Both the position numbers and the translations under genes were made by a program. Below, piece after piece: positions 54,242-62,998 of a stretch of 64,000 bases of DNA (within the stretch, counting starts at the first letter, position 1; each line of letters begins with the position of its first letter). The notes below the pieces were generated by a model that was not told the DNA's origin, did no database searches, and saw nothing but the letters and a program-made list of their open reading frames with translations. The stretch is from Neisseria zoodegmatis (lineage in GTDB: Bacteria > Pseudomonadota > Gammaproteobacteria > Burkholderiales > Neisseriaceae): NCBI RefSeq assembly GCF_900187305.1, contig NZ_LT906434.1, forward strand, positions 1,302,001 to 1,366,000, given 5' to 3'.

Positions 54242-55249
54242 TCAGGCAGCAACAGGCACACCTATCCTGTTGGCCGCCTTCAACAGGTTCACACACATCG
54301 CCTTCAGGTGGCTTTGCGCCCTCACTTTGCCCAACCCAAAATAGGCTGCCCGGCCATAGCGGAATTTGCGGTGCAACGTACCAAAGCTTTGTTCCACCGC
54401 ATAGCGCACTTTCGCCAGCCGGCCGTTGCGTATTTTCTGCTCTTGGCTTAATGGGCAGCCACGGTGTGCTTTTTGCATGATGCCGTCTTTCAAGCCGCAC
54501 GCTGCCAAATGTTGTCGGTTCTCCTGGCTGTCGTAGCCTTTATCCGCATAGACGGTGCTGCCTTCTGCGATGTCCGCCAGTAATGGCAGCAGGTGTTTGC
54601 ACTCATGAGCATTGGCCGGGGTGATGTGCAGTTTCTCGATATAGCCGTCCGCATCGGTACGGGTGTGTTGTTTGTAGCCTAGATGGAAGCGGCCGTCTTT
54701 TTTGATCCACTTGGCATCCGGGTCTTTGCTGGGGGTGGTTTCGCCACAGACAACGCCTTCGTCATCCACTTCGATGGCCTGACGCTGTTTGCCGCCGGCC
54801 GTCTGAATAATGGTGGCGTCAACGATGGCGGCGGATGCTTTCTCTACTTTTAAGCCCTTGTCAGTCAGTTGGCGGTTAATCAGATCCAGTAGTCCGGCCA
54901 AGGTGTTGTCTTGTGCCAGCCAGTTGCGGAAACGGCAAAGGGTGCTGTGGTCGGGAATGCGGAAGTCGTCGAAGCGGCAGAAGAGTTGGAAATCGATACG
55001 GGTGATGAGGCTGTATTCGAGTTCGGGGTCGGAGAGGCTGTGCCATTGGCCGAGCAGGATGGCTTTGAACATGGAGAGCAAAGGATAGGCGGGACGGCCG
55101 CCATTGTCGCGCACGTAGCGGGTTTTGCGGCCGGCGAGGTATTGTTCGATGGGTGCCCAGTCAAGAATACGGTCGAGTTTGATGAGGGGGAAGCGGTCGA
55201 GATGTTTTTCGATGTGGTGGAGGGCGTCGGTGTGCAAAAAGCTGCTCAT
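54242..55249 (-). CDS. IS5-family transposase, copy 2
   Basis: A 335-residue DDE transposase, same length as copy 1. Conserved AYPLLSMFKAILLGQWHSLSD, STLCRFRNWLAQDN, AAIVDATIIQTAGG, VYADKGYDSQENR and YAVEQSFGTLHRKFRYGRAA give the full Asp-Asp-Glu set. Start at 55249 (MSSFLHTDALHH) by comparison with copy 1; two codons upstream is another Met. The gene appears intact and may be active. Confidence 0.92.
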   Translation of the reverse strand: MSSFLHTDALHHIEKHLDRFPLIKLDRILDWAPIEQYLAGRKTRYVRDNGGRPAYPLLSMFKAILLGQWHSLSDPELEYSLITRIDFQLFCRFDDFRIPDHSTLCRFRNWLAQDNTLAGLLDLINRQLTDKGLKVEKASAAIVDATIIQTAGGKQRQAIEVDDEGVVCGETTPSKDPDAKWIKKDGRFHLGYKQHTRTDADGYIEKLHITPANAHECKHLLPLLADIAEGSTVYADKGYDSQENRQHLAACGLKDGIMQKAHRGCPLSQEQKIRNGRLAKVRYAVEQSFGTLHRKFRYGRAAYFGLGKVRAQSHLKAMCVNLLKAANRIGVPVAA

Positions 55250-55255
55250 GAACAA

Positions 55256-55303
55256 AATCCTCTAAATTCCCGGAGTTTGATGTGAGTGGGAATTTAGAGG
55301 ATT
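55256..55303 (-). promoter_or_regulatory. Hairpin before the transposase start (IS copy 2)
   Basis: AATCCTCTAAATTCCC and GGGAATTTAGAGGATT form a 16-bp perfect stem, six bases before the start. It covers the ribosome-binding region in read-in transcripts; same position as the hairpin in copy 1. Confidence 0.68.
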
Positions 55304-55357
55304 TTTGAGGGTTTTGCAAAGGTTTCAGCCTGTTTCGGCGCAACGCCCAAGTTCGCT

Positions 55358-55379
55358 TTCAGACGGCCTTTGCGCTATC
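55358..55379. repeat. Right arm of the IS-split DUS hairpin
   Basis: Reverse complement of 54056-54077; contains TTCAGACGGCCTT. It directly precedes the azlC remnant. Confidence 0.8.
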
Positions 55380-55407
55380 ATCGCCGTTTTGTTTTCGGAA
55401 GTCTGTT

Positions 55408-55510
55408 ATGAATACGGCTGTTTCTCCGCAATCCGAATTTTGGCGCGGAGCTAAAGACTGTTTGCCTGTGATTATCGGGATGTTGCCGTTTGCGGCTGTT
55501 GGAAAAGGTC
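55408..55510 (+). pseudogene. 5' fragment of an azlC-like gene
   Basis: From the ATG the frame reads SEFWRGAKDCLPVIIGMLPF, the N terminus of AzlC-family branched-chain amino acid exporters. Similarity ends near 55510, where the inverted-repeat element at 55513 begins; the remaining 200 or so codons of the family are missing. Confidence 0.65.
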
Positions 55511-55512
55511 GG

Positions 55513-55684
55513 GTTATTTACACTTTTTATACCAAACAGCTTTTGTTTTTTGCAGGAATGATGGTTTCGTGATTTTTGAGTATTCTCAAGAACGATGCGG
55601 CTTCACCGTGCCTTTCGGCATTCTTGATAACCCTCAAAAATCCCAAAATGGGTCTGCATGCAAAAAACGGAAAGTGTAAACAAC
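55513..55684. repeat. 172-bp imperfect palindromic element
   Basis: Ends are GTTATTTACACTTT and the complement of AAAGTGTAAACAAC (one difference). Further inside, TTTTTTGCA...GATTTTTGAG on the left mirrors CTCAAAAATC...TGCAAAAAA on the right. No open frame. It looks like a small MITE that truncated the azlC-like gene. Confidence 0.6.
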
Positions 55685-55720
55685 GCTAGAATTTCCTACA
55701 CATAGTTATTAAAATTTTTG

Positions 55721-55894
55721 GTGGAGACCTGCTTTTTGTATTTCAAGCGTTGGCGGGGTATTGCCACGCGTTATGCGAAAAGATTGACTTCATTTGTTGC
55801 GGCAATAGAAATTAGGATTATTGCGATGTGGTTAAGAATATTGTGGCTACACTACCTAGGTAGAAATTACAGTCTTGATCTATTAAAGATGTGA
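55721..55894 (+). pseudogene. C-terminal fragment of another IS5-type transposase
   Basis: The frame reads FKRWRGIATRYAKRLTSFVA then IRIIAMWLRIL and a stop, the typical C-terminal tail of IS5-group transposases. It lacks the DDE core and is not derived from the IS copies in this window. Confidence 0.6.
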
Positions 55895-55941
55895 GCATAC
55901 AGCAAAAGTAAATTTGAAATCTAAAACCAAAAAAAGCATTT

Positions 55942-55976
55942 TAAATAAAACCCGCCGAAATGGCGGGTTTTATTTT
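55942..55976 (-). terminator. Terminator of higBA
   Basis: AAAACCCGCC / GGCGGGTTTT stem with a 5-base loop, T-rich on the minus strand. It touches the higA stop codon. Confidence 0.85.
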
Positions 55977-56253
55977 AGCAGTAAGCCGTACTTAAGGGTA
56001 CGACGAAATCATGCGGCTTCTGTTCTGCTTGCCATAAGTCGTAATCAGACTGCATGCCAAGCCACATTTGACTACTCGTGCCGAGTAAAATAGACAAGCG
56101 AACTGCCATTTCAGCTGATATGGCAGCCTTGCTGTTTAAAACGCGGGAAAGAGCAGCACGAGTAACACCCAAACGCTTTGCCGCTTCAGTAACGCTGGTT
56201 TCGGCAAGGTATTCACGCAACACCAAACCTGGGTGCGGGGGGTTGTGCATCAT
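55975..56253 (-). CDS. higA: HigA family antitoxin
   Basis: A 92-residue Xre-type antitoxin: PPHPGLVLREYLAETSVTEA and KRLGVTRAALSRVLNSKAAIS form the HigA helix-turn-helix. It neutralises HigB by binding and represses the operon. It follows the toxin gene after 8 bases, the usual inverted order of higBA. Start 56253 or the next Met at 56250. Confidence 0.9.
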   Translation of the reverse strand: MMHNPPHPGLVLREYLAETSVTEAAKRLGVTRAALSRVLNSKAAISAEMAVRLSILLGTSSQMWLGMQSDYDLWQAEQKPHDFVVPLSTAYC

Positions 56254-56261
56254 ACATTCTC

Positions 56262-56540
56262 CTAGTGGTAGTCTTGGTAATCGACAACTTCAACATCATT
56301 ACCGTTAAAGCGGAATGTGATGCGCCAATTGCCATTTACCTTGATACTCCAGTGGTCTTTGAGATTGCCACTTAACTGATGCAATTGCCAGCCCGGAGCG
56401 TTCACATCTCGGGGCGAGGTTGCACGGTTTAGGGCCGATAGTTGAAGTTTCAGCTTTTCTGCATGGTTAGCCTGTATGCCGGCTTTGTTTCCGGTTTCAA
56501 AAAAAATTGCTAGGCCTTTGTGCTTGAAACTTTTAATCAT
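56262..56540 (-). CDS. higB: HigB family RelE-type toxin
   Basis: A 92-residue ribosome-dependent mRNA interferase: MIKSFKHKGLAIFFETGNKA, LSALNRATSPRDVNAPGWQLH and WRITFRFNGNDVEVVDYQDYH are the HigB family hallmarks. Start at 56540 is set by the family; an upstream frame extension runs into the next gene. Toxin first, antitoxin second, with one promoter. Confidence 0.9.
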   Translation of the reverse strand: MIKSFKHKGLAIFFETGNKAGIQANHAEKLKLQLSALNRATSPRDVNAPGWQLHQLSGNLKDHWSIKVNGNWRITFRFNGNDVEVVDYQDYH

Positions 56541-56610
56541 AGTTAAGTCCTTAGTTAATTGATAAATATGATATGCATAATTAAATCTCCTTTCAAAAAT
56601 GTGCAGCGAT

Positions 56611-56639
56611 ACTATACGCAGACATCCGTATAGTGTCAA
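56611..56639 (-). promoter_or_regulatory. higBA promoter with overlapping operator
   Basis: On the minus strand TTGACA (56634-56639), 17 bases, TATAGT (56611-56616). The palindrome ACTATACG-N8-CGTATAGT (56611-56634) fills the space between them, an ideal HigA repressor site. 71 bases before higB. Confidence 0.85.
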
Positions 56640-56674
56640 GTTGCAAAAAACAGTTTGAGTTTGTTTGCCGAAAG

Positions 56675-57007
56675 TTAAAAAAACATGAAATCCATCATTA
56701 GGCTTGCCCAAAGCATAATATTCAGAGTGAAAAATAGGCAAGCGAAGATATAGAACCATGTTTTGGTTATGCCTTGCAGTAGATACCAACATTTAGGTAA
56801 AAACTTGGTTGGAGGTTTAAGTTTTTTTCTGTTTGATAAAAATACGGGCAAAAAGGCAATGGTGCTTGTGATGACCAGCCATTTGAAAAGACCTTTTCTT
56901 AATTGAATCGGTTGCCAAGAAATGTACACCATAAGGAACAATGCTAACAGGATGGCGCCTATCTCTAACCAATGCTTATGCTGTTTTACATATCGTTTAA
57001 TTTTCAC
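56675..57007 (-). CDS. Uncharacterised small membrane protein downstream of radA
   Basis: A 110-residue protein with three hydrophobic segments (about 14-33, 42-58, 85-108). The start is GTG and overlaps the radA stop by four bases (GTGA), so it is translationally coupled. No family recognised. Confidence 0.68.
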   Translation of the reverse strand: MKIKRYVKQHKHWLEIGAILLALFLMVYISWQPIQLRKGLFKWLVITSTIAFLPVFLSNRKKLKPPTKFLPKCWYLLQGITKTWFYIFACLFFTLNIMLWASLMMDFMFF

Positions 57008-58383
57008 TCTTCACTATTCCTGCACACCTCCACCGCTTCCTGCAAACTGCTCACGCCGAAAATCTGTAAGCCGGGGAATTCTTTCGGGTTGCGCGGCAGA
57101 TTGGCTTTAGGCACGACGGCGCGTTTGAAGCCGAGTTTTTCCGCTTCTTTCAAGCGTTCCTGCCCGCGCGCCACGGGGCGGACTTCGCCGCTCAAACCGA
57201 TTTCGCCGAAGGCCACCATTTTTTCGGGCAGCGGGCGGTTGCGGAAGCTGGAGAGCATGGCAAGGATAATGGCAAGGTCGGCGGCGGGTTCGTTGATTTT
57301 TACGCCGCCTACGGCGTTCAGGAATACGTCTTGGTCGAAGCAGGCGATACCGGCATGGCGGTTTAACACGGCCAACAGCATGGCGAGGCGGTTTTGTTCG
57401 AGGCCGACGGTAAGGCGTTTGGGCGTAAAGCCGTGGGCGTCGTCAACCAACGCCTGAATTTCCACCAACAGCGGGCGGCTGCCTTCTTGCGTGACCAATA
57501 CGCATGAGCCGGGCACGTCGTCGCGGTAGCTGGCGAGAAAAATCGCCGAAGGGTTGGACACGCCTTTCAAGCCGTGTTCGGTCATGGCGAACACGCCCAG
57601 CTCGTTGGCCGCACCGAAACGGTTTTTGATAGCGCGTATCATGCGGTAGTTGGAATGCTGGTCGCCCTCGAAATAAAGCACGGTATCGACCATGTGTTCG
57701 AGCACGCGCGGGCCGGCGATGGCGCCGTCTTTGGTAACGTGGCCGACCAAAATCATGGCAATGCCCATCTGCTTGGCCATGCGGGTGAGCTGGGCGGCAC
57801 ACTCGCGCACTTGCGATACTGAGCCGGGCGCGGAAGTGATTTGGTCGGAATACATGGTCTGAATCGAATCGATTACCACCACGGCGGGTTCGTGCTGTTT
57901 TAAGGCCGTCTGAATGGCTTCCATGCGGATTTCCGCCAGCAGGTTCACGCCTTCGCTTTGCAAGCCCAAGCGTTGCGCGCGCAAGGCGACTTGTTGGGCG
58001 GATTCCTCACCCGACACATACAGCACTTTGCGGCTTTTCGCCATCATCGCCACGGTTTGCAGCAGCAGCGTCGATTTGCCGATGCCGGGGTCGCCGCCAA
58101 GCAGAATTACCGCGCCGCTCACCAAACCGCCGCCCAACACACGGTCAAGCTCGCCCATGCCGGTGGGTTCGCGCGGCACTTCGGTGGCAGTTACTTGGGA
58201 AAGCTCCTGCACTTGTGCGGTGTCCGCCGCCCACGATTGGAAGCGCACGTTTTTCGGCTCGGGTGCGGCAAGGCTTTCCTGTAAGGTGTTCCATTCGCCG
58301 CAATGCGGGCATTTGCCTTGCCATTTTGGGGTGGTGCCGCCGCATTCGCTGCATTGGTAAACGGTTTTCGGTGCTTTTGCCAT
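57004..58383 (-). CDS. radA: DNA repair protein RadA
   Basis: A 459-residue RecA-like branch-migration ATPase. N-terminal zinc finger (Cys11, 14, 25, 28), Walker A GGDPGIGKSTL, the RadA motif KNRFGAANE, and a C-terminal Lon-protease-like domain. It processes recombination intermediates, relevant to natural transformation in this DUS-rich genome. Start at 58383 (MAKAPKTVYQCSECGG). One DUS is inside the gene near 57903. Confidence 0.95.
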   Translation of the reverse strand: MAKAPKTVYQCSECGGTTPKWQGKCPHCGEWNTLQESLAAPEPKNVRFQSWAADTAQVQELSQVTATEVPREPTGMGELDRVLGGGLVSGAVILLGGDPGIGKSTLLLQTVAMMAKSRKVLYVSGEESAQQVALRAQRLGLQSEGVNLLAEIRMEAIQTALKQHEPAVVVIDSIQTMYSDQITSAPGSVSQVRECAAQLTRMAKQMGIAMILVGHVTKDGAIAGPRVLEHMVDTVLYFEGDQHSNYRMIRAIKNRFGAANELGVFAMTEHGLKGVSNPSAIFLASYRDDVPGSCVLVTQEGSRPLLVEIQALVDDAHGFTPKRLTVGLEQNRLAMLLAVLNRHAGIACFDQDVFLNAVGGVKINEPAADLAIILAMLSSFRNRPLPEKMVAFGEIGLSGEVRPVARGQERLKEAEKLGFKRAVVPKANLPRNPKEFPGLQIFGVSSLQEAVEVCRNSEE

Positions 58384-58616
58384 GAGGGTTCCTGCGGGTA
58401 AGGGTATGGGGGATGAGGCCGTCTGAAAAACGCTATTGTAACGCCGATTCGGTATGCGGGCGCAGTACAAACGGGAATTGGCGGCTTGGTAACAATAAAT
58501 ATAACATTAGTTACCAATGTAACATTGAGGCGGTAAAAATGTCCGCATGTCAGTCTTTTGATATAGGGAAATATTTATTTGTTATTATTCAAATCGAGTA
58601 GATTAAACGGGAATAG

Positions 58617-59432
58617 ATGAAAATGAAGCGAATAAACACCCGCTTAGCAGCAGCCGTATTGATGCTCGGTTTAACTTTTACAGCCTCTGCACATAACGCG
58701 GCAGAGTTACAAGAGCGCACGAAACTGGCCGAGCGCGGCGACAAACAGGCTCAGTATGAGCTGGGATTGGCGTATGAAAACGGAGACGGCGTAGAAAGCG
58801 ATTTGGAAAAAGCCTTCAAGATGTACCGCCGCGCGGCAAAACAAGGCCATGCGGAAGCACAAGCCAATTTAGGTGCAATGTATCAGGAAGGCCGCGGTGT
58901 GAAAACTAATATGAAAACGGCTTTGTCTTGGTACCGCAAAGCAGCGGCGCAAGGCAGCACGCATGCGCAAAACAACTTAGGCCGTCTGTATTTTTACGGT
59001 TTCGGGGTAGGGCAGGATTATCAGCAGGCGTTTGAGTGGTTCAAACAGGCTGCGGATAAAGGCGAAAACACCGCGCAAAAAAATCTGGCTTATATGTATG
59101 CGAACGGCACCGGCGTGGAAAAAAACATGAAGCAGGCCGCCGTGTGGTATGAAAAAGCCGCTCAACAAGGCTTGGTGGAAGCCCAAGCGGAAATCGGTTT
59201 CATGTATGACTCCGGCGAAGGGGTGGAAGCCGATCCGGTAAAAGCCGCTTTGTGGTACACGCAAGCTGCCGACCAAGGAAATACTGTTGCCCAATACAAT
59301 CTGGGCAATATGTATCTGATTGGCCGCGGCGTAGTTAAAAACATTGATAAGGCCTACATACTGCTGGGTCAGGCTTGCAAAGGCGGCGACGAAGATGCCT
59401 GCAAATTTATGCGAGATCAGCAAGGCCATTAA
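58617..59432 (+). CDS. Secreted Sel1-repeat protein
   Basis: A 271-residue periplasmic protein: signal peptide (1-25, cleavage near ASAHN), then about six Sel1-like repeats of 36 residues, each with A/GxxYxxGxGVxxDxxKAxxWYxKAAxQG spacing. Such solenoids mediate protein contacts; in Neisseria some affect envelope stability. Partner unknown. Met at 58623 is an alternative start. Confidence 0.88.
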   Translation: MKMKRINTRLAAAVLMLGLTFTASAHNAAELQERTKLAERGDKQAQYELGLAYENGDGVESDLEKAFKMYRRAAKQGHAEAQANLGAMYQEGRGVKTNMKTALSWYRKAAAQGSTHAQNNLGRLYFYGFGVGQDYQQAFEWFKQAADKGENTAQKNLAYMYANGTGVEKNMKQAAVWYEKAAQQGLVEAQAEIGFMYDSGEGVEADPVKAALWYTQAADQGNTVAQYNLGNMYLIGRGVVKNIDKAYILLGQACKGGDEDACKFMRDQQGH

Positions 59433-59465
59433 TCGGCCCTGAGTAAGAATGACGGCAAACAGCCT

Positions 59466-59588
59466 GAGACCTTTGCAAAAAAATCATCTGCGGCGCATTT
59501 TTGCGTTGTGAGGTGCACGCTCGCTGGTTTATCTTAGGCCTCAGCCCGTGCCAATCATAATTGTGGACAGGCTGGTGTAAAAGTTTAC
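59466..59588. mobile_element. Short element with IS1106-like ends (possible MITE)
   Basis: GAGACCTTTGCAAAA on the left equals the ends of the two IS copies, and TGTAAAAGTTTA on the right resembles the diverged right end of IS copy 1. No transposase remains in the 123 bases between. The preceding five bases are AGCCT, the same as the target of IS copy 2. Confidence 0.5.
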
Positions 59589-59710
59589 GAAATCTCCCTT
59601 TAATACTTGGCAATCACGGTTGCCAGGTATTTTTTTATTTGTCGAAAGTGAAATGTCGGTAAGTGCTTCTTGTGCCGATATTTATGTTTTGGGTGGTTGA
59701 AAATCGTTCT

Positions 59711-59739
59711 GTAAGATAGTGCCGCCGAAGGGTATAATA
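59711..59739 (+). promoter_or_regulatory. Possible promoter of tusA
   Basis: TATAAT (59734-59739) with a weak TGTAAG 17 bases before; the tusA start is 34 bases downstream. Confidence 0.5.
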
Positions 59740-59773
59740 TCCAATTTAATATTCCTAAATAACACACAAACCT

Positions 59774-59992
59774 ATGCAGACTTTAGACGTAACCGGATTG
59801 AAATGCCCGCTGCCGATTTTGCGCGCAAAAAAAGCATTGGCGCAGATGCAGGCCGAAGAAGTATTGACCGTATTGGCCACCGACCACGGCGCTCCTGATG
59901 ATTTTGCCGCTTTTTGCCGCCAAACAGGACATGTACTGCTTGAATCTTCCGAAGCAGACGGCGTATTTAAATTGGTGGTTCGCCACAAGTGA
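59774..59992 (+). CDS. tusA: TusA-family sulfurtransferase
   Basis: A 72-residue sulfur carrier with the CPLP motif at Cys11 (TGLKCPLPILRAKKAL). It passes persulfide sulfur from IscS for tRNA thiolation or other uses. The lipoprotein gene starts 11 bases after its stop, across a DUS. Confidence 0.87.
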   Translation: MQTLDVTGLKCPLPILRAKKALAQMQAEEVLTVLATDHGAPDDFAAFCRQTGHVLLESSEADGVFKLVVRHK

Positions 59993-60003
59993 GGCCGTCT
60001 GAA

Positions 60004-60591
60004 ATGTTGAAAAGCATGTTCTTTCTGCTACCTGCTGTATTATTCACTGCCTCGTGCGGGGAAAACATTCCGCCGGAGCGGCTGGAAAGTCATGCTGCCC
60101 AAGCGGTGCAGTTGTTTGAAGAAGTTTGCGTCGGAAACAACGGCAACCCGCAGAATGTTGCGGCTTGGGCGGCGCAACAGCAATTACCCATGCTCGGCGA
60201 GGCGGCTGTGAAGAATCTGCCTTTGGGGATGATGGAATTGGATGCGCAAGCAGTTTGGACAGTTGAGAAAGACGGCGCAACCTTTTATATCAGCACCGCG
60301 CCCGGTTCGTGCAGCGTTAAAACGCCCCGTGCCGACCATCAAGCGGCGCGTCAATATTTTGTCGCCTTAGCAGAAAAAGGCAGAGCAGGCGCTACCGCTA
60401 TGCTCAGAGCCGACAACGGCGTATCTTCGCCGTTTCCGTTCAATCAGCTGGTGTATGGCTGGCATGCAAACGGTGCCGACGAAGAAATATTGCTAACGGC
60501 CAACACCTCTCCGTCCGAGCATGTGCCGGCGCAGCTCGCCCTTTACCTTACCCGCCAGCCGCTGGGCATGAAGGTAATCGGCGGCCAATAA
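60004..60591 (+). CDS. Putative lipoprotein of unknown function
   Basis: A 195-residue protein with signal peptide and lipobox LFTASC (Cys15). It resembles uncharacterised neisserial proteins of the NMCC_0638 type. ATG 60004 is preferred over a GTG at 59989 that would translate the DUS (RPSE) before the signal peptide. Cotranscribed with tusA. Confidence 0.75.
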   Translation: MLKSMFFLLPAVLFTASCGENIPPERLESHAAQAVQLFEEVCVGNNGNPQNVAAWAAQQQLPMLGEAAVKNLPLGMMELDAQAVWTVEKDGATFYISTAPGSCSVKTPRADHQAARQYFVALAEKGRAGATAMLRADNGVSSPFPFNQLVYGWHANGADEEILLTANTSPSEHVPAQLALYLTRQPLGMKVIGGQ

Positions 60592-60600
60592 ACAGACATC

Positions 60601-60637
60601 AGGCCGTCTGAAAAACATCTGGGTTTTCAGACGGCCT
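60601..60637 (+). terminator. DUS inverted pair before pyrC
   Basis: AGGCCGTCTGAAAA and complement, 14-bp arms, 9-base loop, ten bases after the lipoprotein gene. Confidence 0.75.
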
Positions 60638-60673
60638 CACCGCAAATATTGATAGATGAAACAAAGGAATACC

Positions 60674-61711
60674 ATGCAAACCCTGACCATAATCCAACCT
60701 GATGACATGCACCTGCACTTGCGCGACGGCGAGGCCTTGAAAGCGGTGCTGCCGTTTACCGCCCGCCAGATGGGACGCGCGGTGATTATGCCCAACCTCA
60801 AGCCGCCCGTAGTCAGCGTGGCCGATGCACAAGCCTATAAAGAACGCATCTTGGCAGCTTTGCCCGAAGGCAGCACGTTTGAACCTTTGATGACGTTATA
60901 CCTGACCGATAAATCTACACCCGAATTGGTGCGTGAAGCCAAAGCTGCCGGTATCGTGGCCTTCAAGCTTTATCCCGCAGGCGCGACCACCAACTCCGAT
61001 TCGGGCGTAACCGATTTGTTTAAGCTGATTCCCGTATTGGAAGAAATGGCCAAACAAAATATGCTGTTTTTGGTGCACGGAGAAGTGACCGACCCCGAAA
61101 TCGATATTTTCGACCGCGAGGCCGTGTTTATCGAGCGCGTGTTGAAGCCGGTATTGGAAAAAGTGCCCGCTTTGAAAGTGGTGTTTGAACACATTACCAC
61201 CGCCGATGCCGCCCGTTTGGTGATGGAGGCCGGCGACAATGTGGCAGCAAGCGTGACGCCGCAACACCTTTTGCTGAACCGCAACGATTTGCTGGTCGGC
61301 GGTGTTCGTCCACACCATTATTGCCTGCCGGTATTGAAGCGCGAGATCCACCGCAAGGCCTTGGTTGAAGCGGTTACCGGTGAAAAATCGCATAAATTCT
61401 TTTTGGGTACAGACAGCGCCCCGCACGCGCAATCGGCCAAAGAAAACGCTTGCGGCTGTGCAGGCATGTTCAGCGCCGTTACGGCCGTCGAACTGTATGC
61501 CGAAGTATTCGAGCAAGCCGGTGCTTTAGACAAACTCGAAGCATTTGCTTCGAAAAACGGTGCGCGTTTTTACGGCTTGCCCGAAAACCCTCGCACGATT
61601 ACCTTGGTGAAACAAAGCCAGAAGGTTGCCTCGGCCGTGCCGTTCGGCGGCAATGAAGTCTTAGTGCCGATGCGTGCGGGTGAAAGTGTCGGCTGGACTG
61701 TTCAATATTGA
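60674..61711 (+). CDS. pyrC: Dihydroorotase
   Basis: A 345-residue class II dihydroorotase for pyrimidine synthesis. Metal ligands His13 and His15 ([10 protein letters not shown]), carboxylated Lys in [18 protein letters not shown], and further His in VHGEV and FEHITT are present; [10 protein letters not shown] carries the catalytic Asp. The start at 60674 has AAAGGAAT before it and fits the family; an in-frame Met at 60656 is less likely. Confidence 0.95.
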   Translation: MQTLTIIQPDDMHLHLRDGEALKAVLPFTARQMGRAVIMPNLKPPVVSVADAQAYKERILAALPEGSTFEPLMTLYLTDKSTPELVREAKAAGIVAFKLYPAGATTNSDSGVTDLFKLIPVLEEMAKQNMLFLVHGEVTDPEIDIFDREAVFIERVLKPVLEKVPALKVVFEHITTADAARLVMEAGDNVAASVTPQHLLLNRNDLLVGGVRPHHYCLPVLKREIHRKALVEAVTGEKSHKFFLGTDSAPHAQSAKENACGCAGMFSAVTAVELYAEVFEQAGALDKLEAFASKNGARFYGLPENPRTITLVKQSQKVASAVPFGGNEVLVPMRAGESVGWTVQY

Positions 61712-61755
61712 TGGTTGATATCGGACAGATATTCAAATAGGTATCCGAAAACAAG

Positions 61756-61789
61756 CAGGCAGACGGTGCATCCGTCTGCCTGTTTATTT
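61756..61789 (+). terminator. Rho-independent terminator of pyrC
   Basis: CAGGCAGACGG / CCGTCTGCCTG, an 11-bp stem with 5-base loop, followed by TTTATTT. Confidence 0.85.
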
Positions 61790-61856
61790 ATGGGGGAATC
61801 GAGAAAGCATCCATCATGTTCAGGCGCAAAGCTGAATTTTTCAGATGGCCTCAATC

Positions 61857-62336
61857 TTAATATTGGGGAGGTCGGGCAGATGAATGCCCGTCGGAAGCAC
61901 CGTTTAACCCGTTGAGCTTGTTTTGTGCTTTTTGCACGGCATCTTCCAGCTTCTGAATACGCTCTTGATAGCGCACATAGTTCCGTTCATGGCCGTAACG
62001 AATCTGCCTGCCTTCGGCCAAAGCTTTCTTGGCCGCATCAAGTTCTTGTTGTGCAGCTTTAAGTTTGGCTTGGTCTTCCTGTGTACCTTGCGAGCCTTGA
62101 GGATGGGGTGGCTCTTGGGGCGCGGTGGAAGTGTTTGAAAGCTGGCCGCTGCTTTGTGCCGGGCTGTTTGAGTAAATGCCTATTTTACCGATTTCGGTTT
62201 TTTGGCAATGCTTGCCGGCGTTTTGAGAATAAACGGTGCGGTCGCTGCTGTCTTTACAGGCATAAATCGTGTCAGCCGAGGCAGGCAATGTAGCCAAGAT
62301 CAATGCGGCTGTTCCCAAAAGTAATGTGTTTTTCAT
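61857..62336 (-). CDS. Exported DUF4124-like protein with coiled coil
   Basis: A 159-residue protein: signal peptide (1-21), a DUF4124-like segment (IYACKDSSDRTVYSQNAGKH), a Pro/Gln-rich linker and a coiled coil (about 90-145) rich in Lys, Glu and Gln. DUF4124 proteins are periplasmic and often peptidoglycan-linked; the function is unknown. Confidence 0.72.
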   Translation of the reverse strand: MKNTLLLGTAALILATLPASADTIYACKDSSDRTVYSQNAGKHCQKTEIGKIGIYSNSPAQSSGQLSNTSTAPQEPPHPQGSQGTQEDQAKLKAAQQELDAAKKALAEGRQIRYGHERNYVRYQERIQKLEDAVQKAQNKLNGLNGASDGHSSARPPQY

Positions 62337-62425
62337 GTAAGGCTTTCAATATCGGTTTGGTCAAAACAATCAAAAGTATGCCGTCTGAAAAAGCAGCAGG
62401 CAACCGTTGGCGTGAATAATGGGTT

Positions 62426-62632
62426 TCAAAAGCTACCGCGCAACCAAAACCACCACACCGCCAGCAAAACCAACGCCATTAAAATATTGCCGGCAATGAT
62501 CTTGCGCCAGCTTCGCGAATCGGCAGGTTTGAGTAAACGCTTGCCGCGGCTCACATAGAAAAACGGGCTGAGCAAAATCGAAACAGCCGATATCAAAATT
62601 ACCGCCGCATAATAAATTTTTTCACGTTCCAT
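62426..62632 (-). CDS. Small two-helix membrane protein
   Basis: A 68-residue protein with hydrophobic segments at about 7-27 and 45-64 and a basic loop between. No family recognised. 62633-62904 upstream contains no supported gene. Confidence 0.6.
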   Translation of the reverse strand: MEREKIYYAAVILISAVSILLSPFFYVSRGKRLLKPADSRSWRKIIAGNILMALVLLAVWWFWLRGSF

Positions 62633-62910
62633 TACCCACCTTTTACTTTTTAAGAATTTGTTTTAAAAATCATTATATAGGAATTCGCTATTTATAGAGA
62701 TTGAGGTTTCGGATCGCTGCTTGATGTGTGAAAGTCTGAAGTATGGCCATATCGGGCAGAGGGCGGGCGGATATATGTCAATTGTGTAAGGCATGTGCAT
62801 TTTTCATGCTTGTACTTATTTGCGCAGAACTTTACAGGCACTAAACCATCTCACTACGGAAACCTTTTCGGATGATGCAGGTAATGTTTGCATATTCTTA
62901 CCGAAAAATA

Positions 62911-62940
62911 TTGGTAAAAAAATGCATTCAAGGCTAAAAT
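62911..62940 (+). promoter_or_regulatory. Possible hfq promoter
   Basis: TTGGTA (62911-62916), 18 bases, TAAAAT (62935-62940), 58 bases before hfq. Confidence 0.5.
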
Positions 62941-62998
62941 CGGCACGTGTTTTTCCCGAAATACTTTAAAACCATAAATAATAACGGAGTTGAAAAAA

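Larger units (their letters stand above)
54106..55326 (-). mobile_element. IS5-family insertion sequence, copy 2, with target duplication
   Basis: A 1221-bp element. Ends are GAGACCTTTGCAAAA and the complement of TTTTGCAAAGGTTTC (one mismatch). It is flanked by the direct repeat AGCCT (54101-54105 and 55327-55331), a five-base target duplication, so the insertion is fairly recent. It carries an intact transposase and stem-loops at both ends of the gene. Confidence 0.9.
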
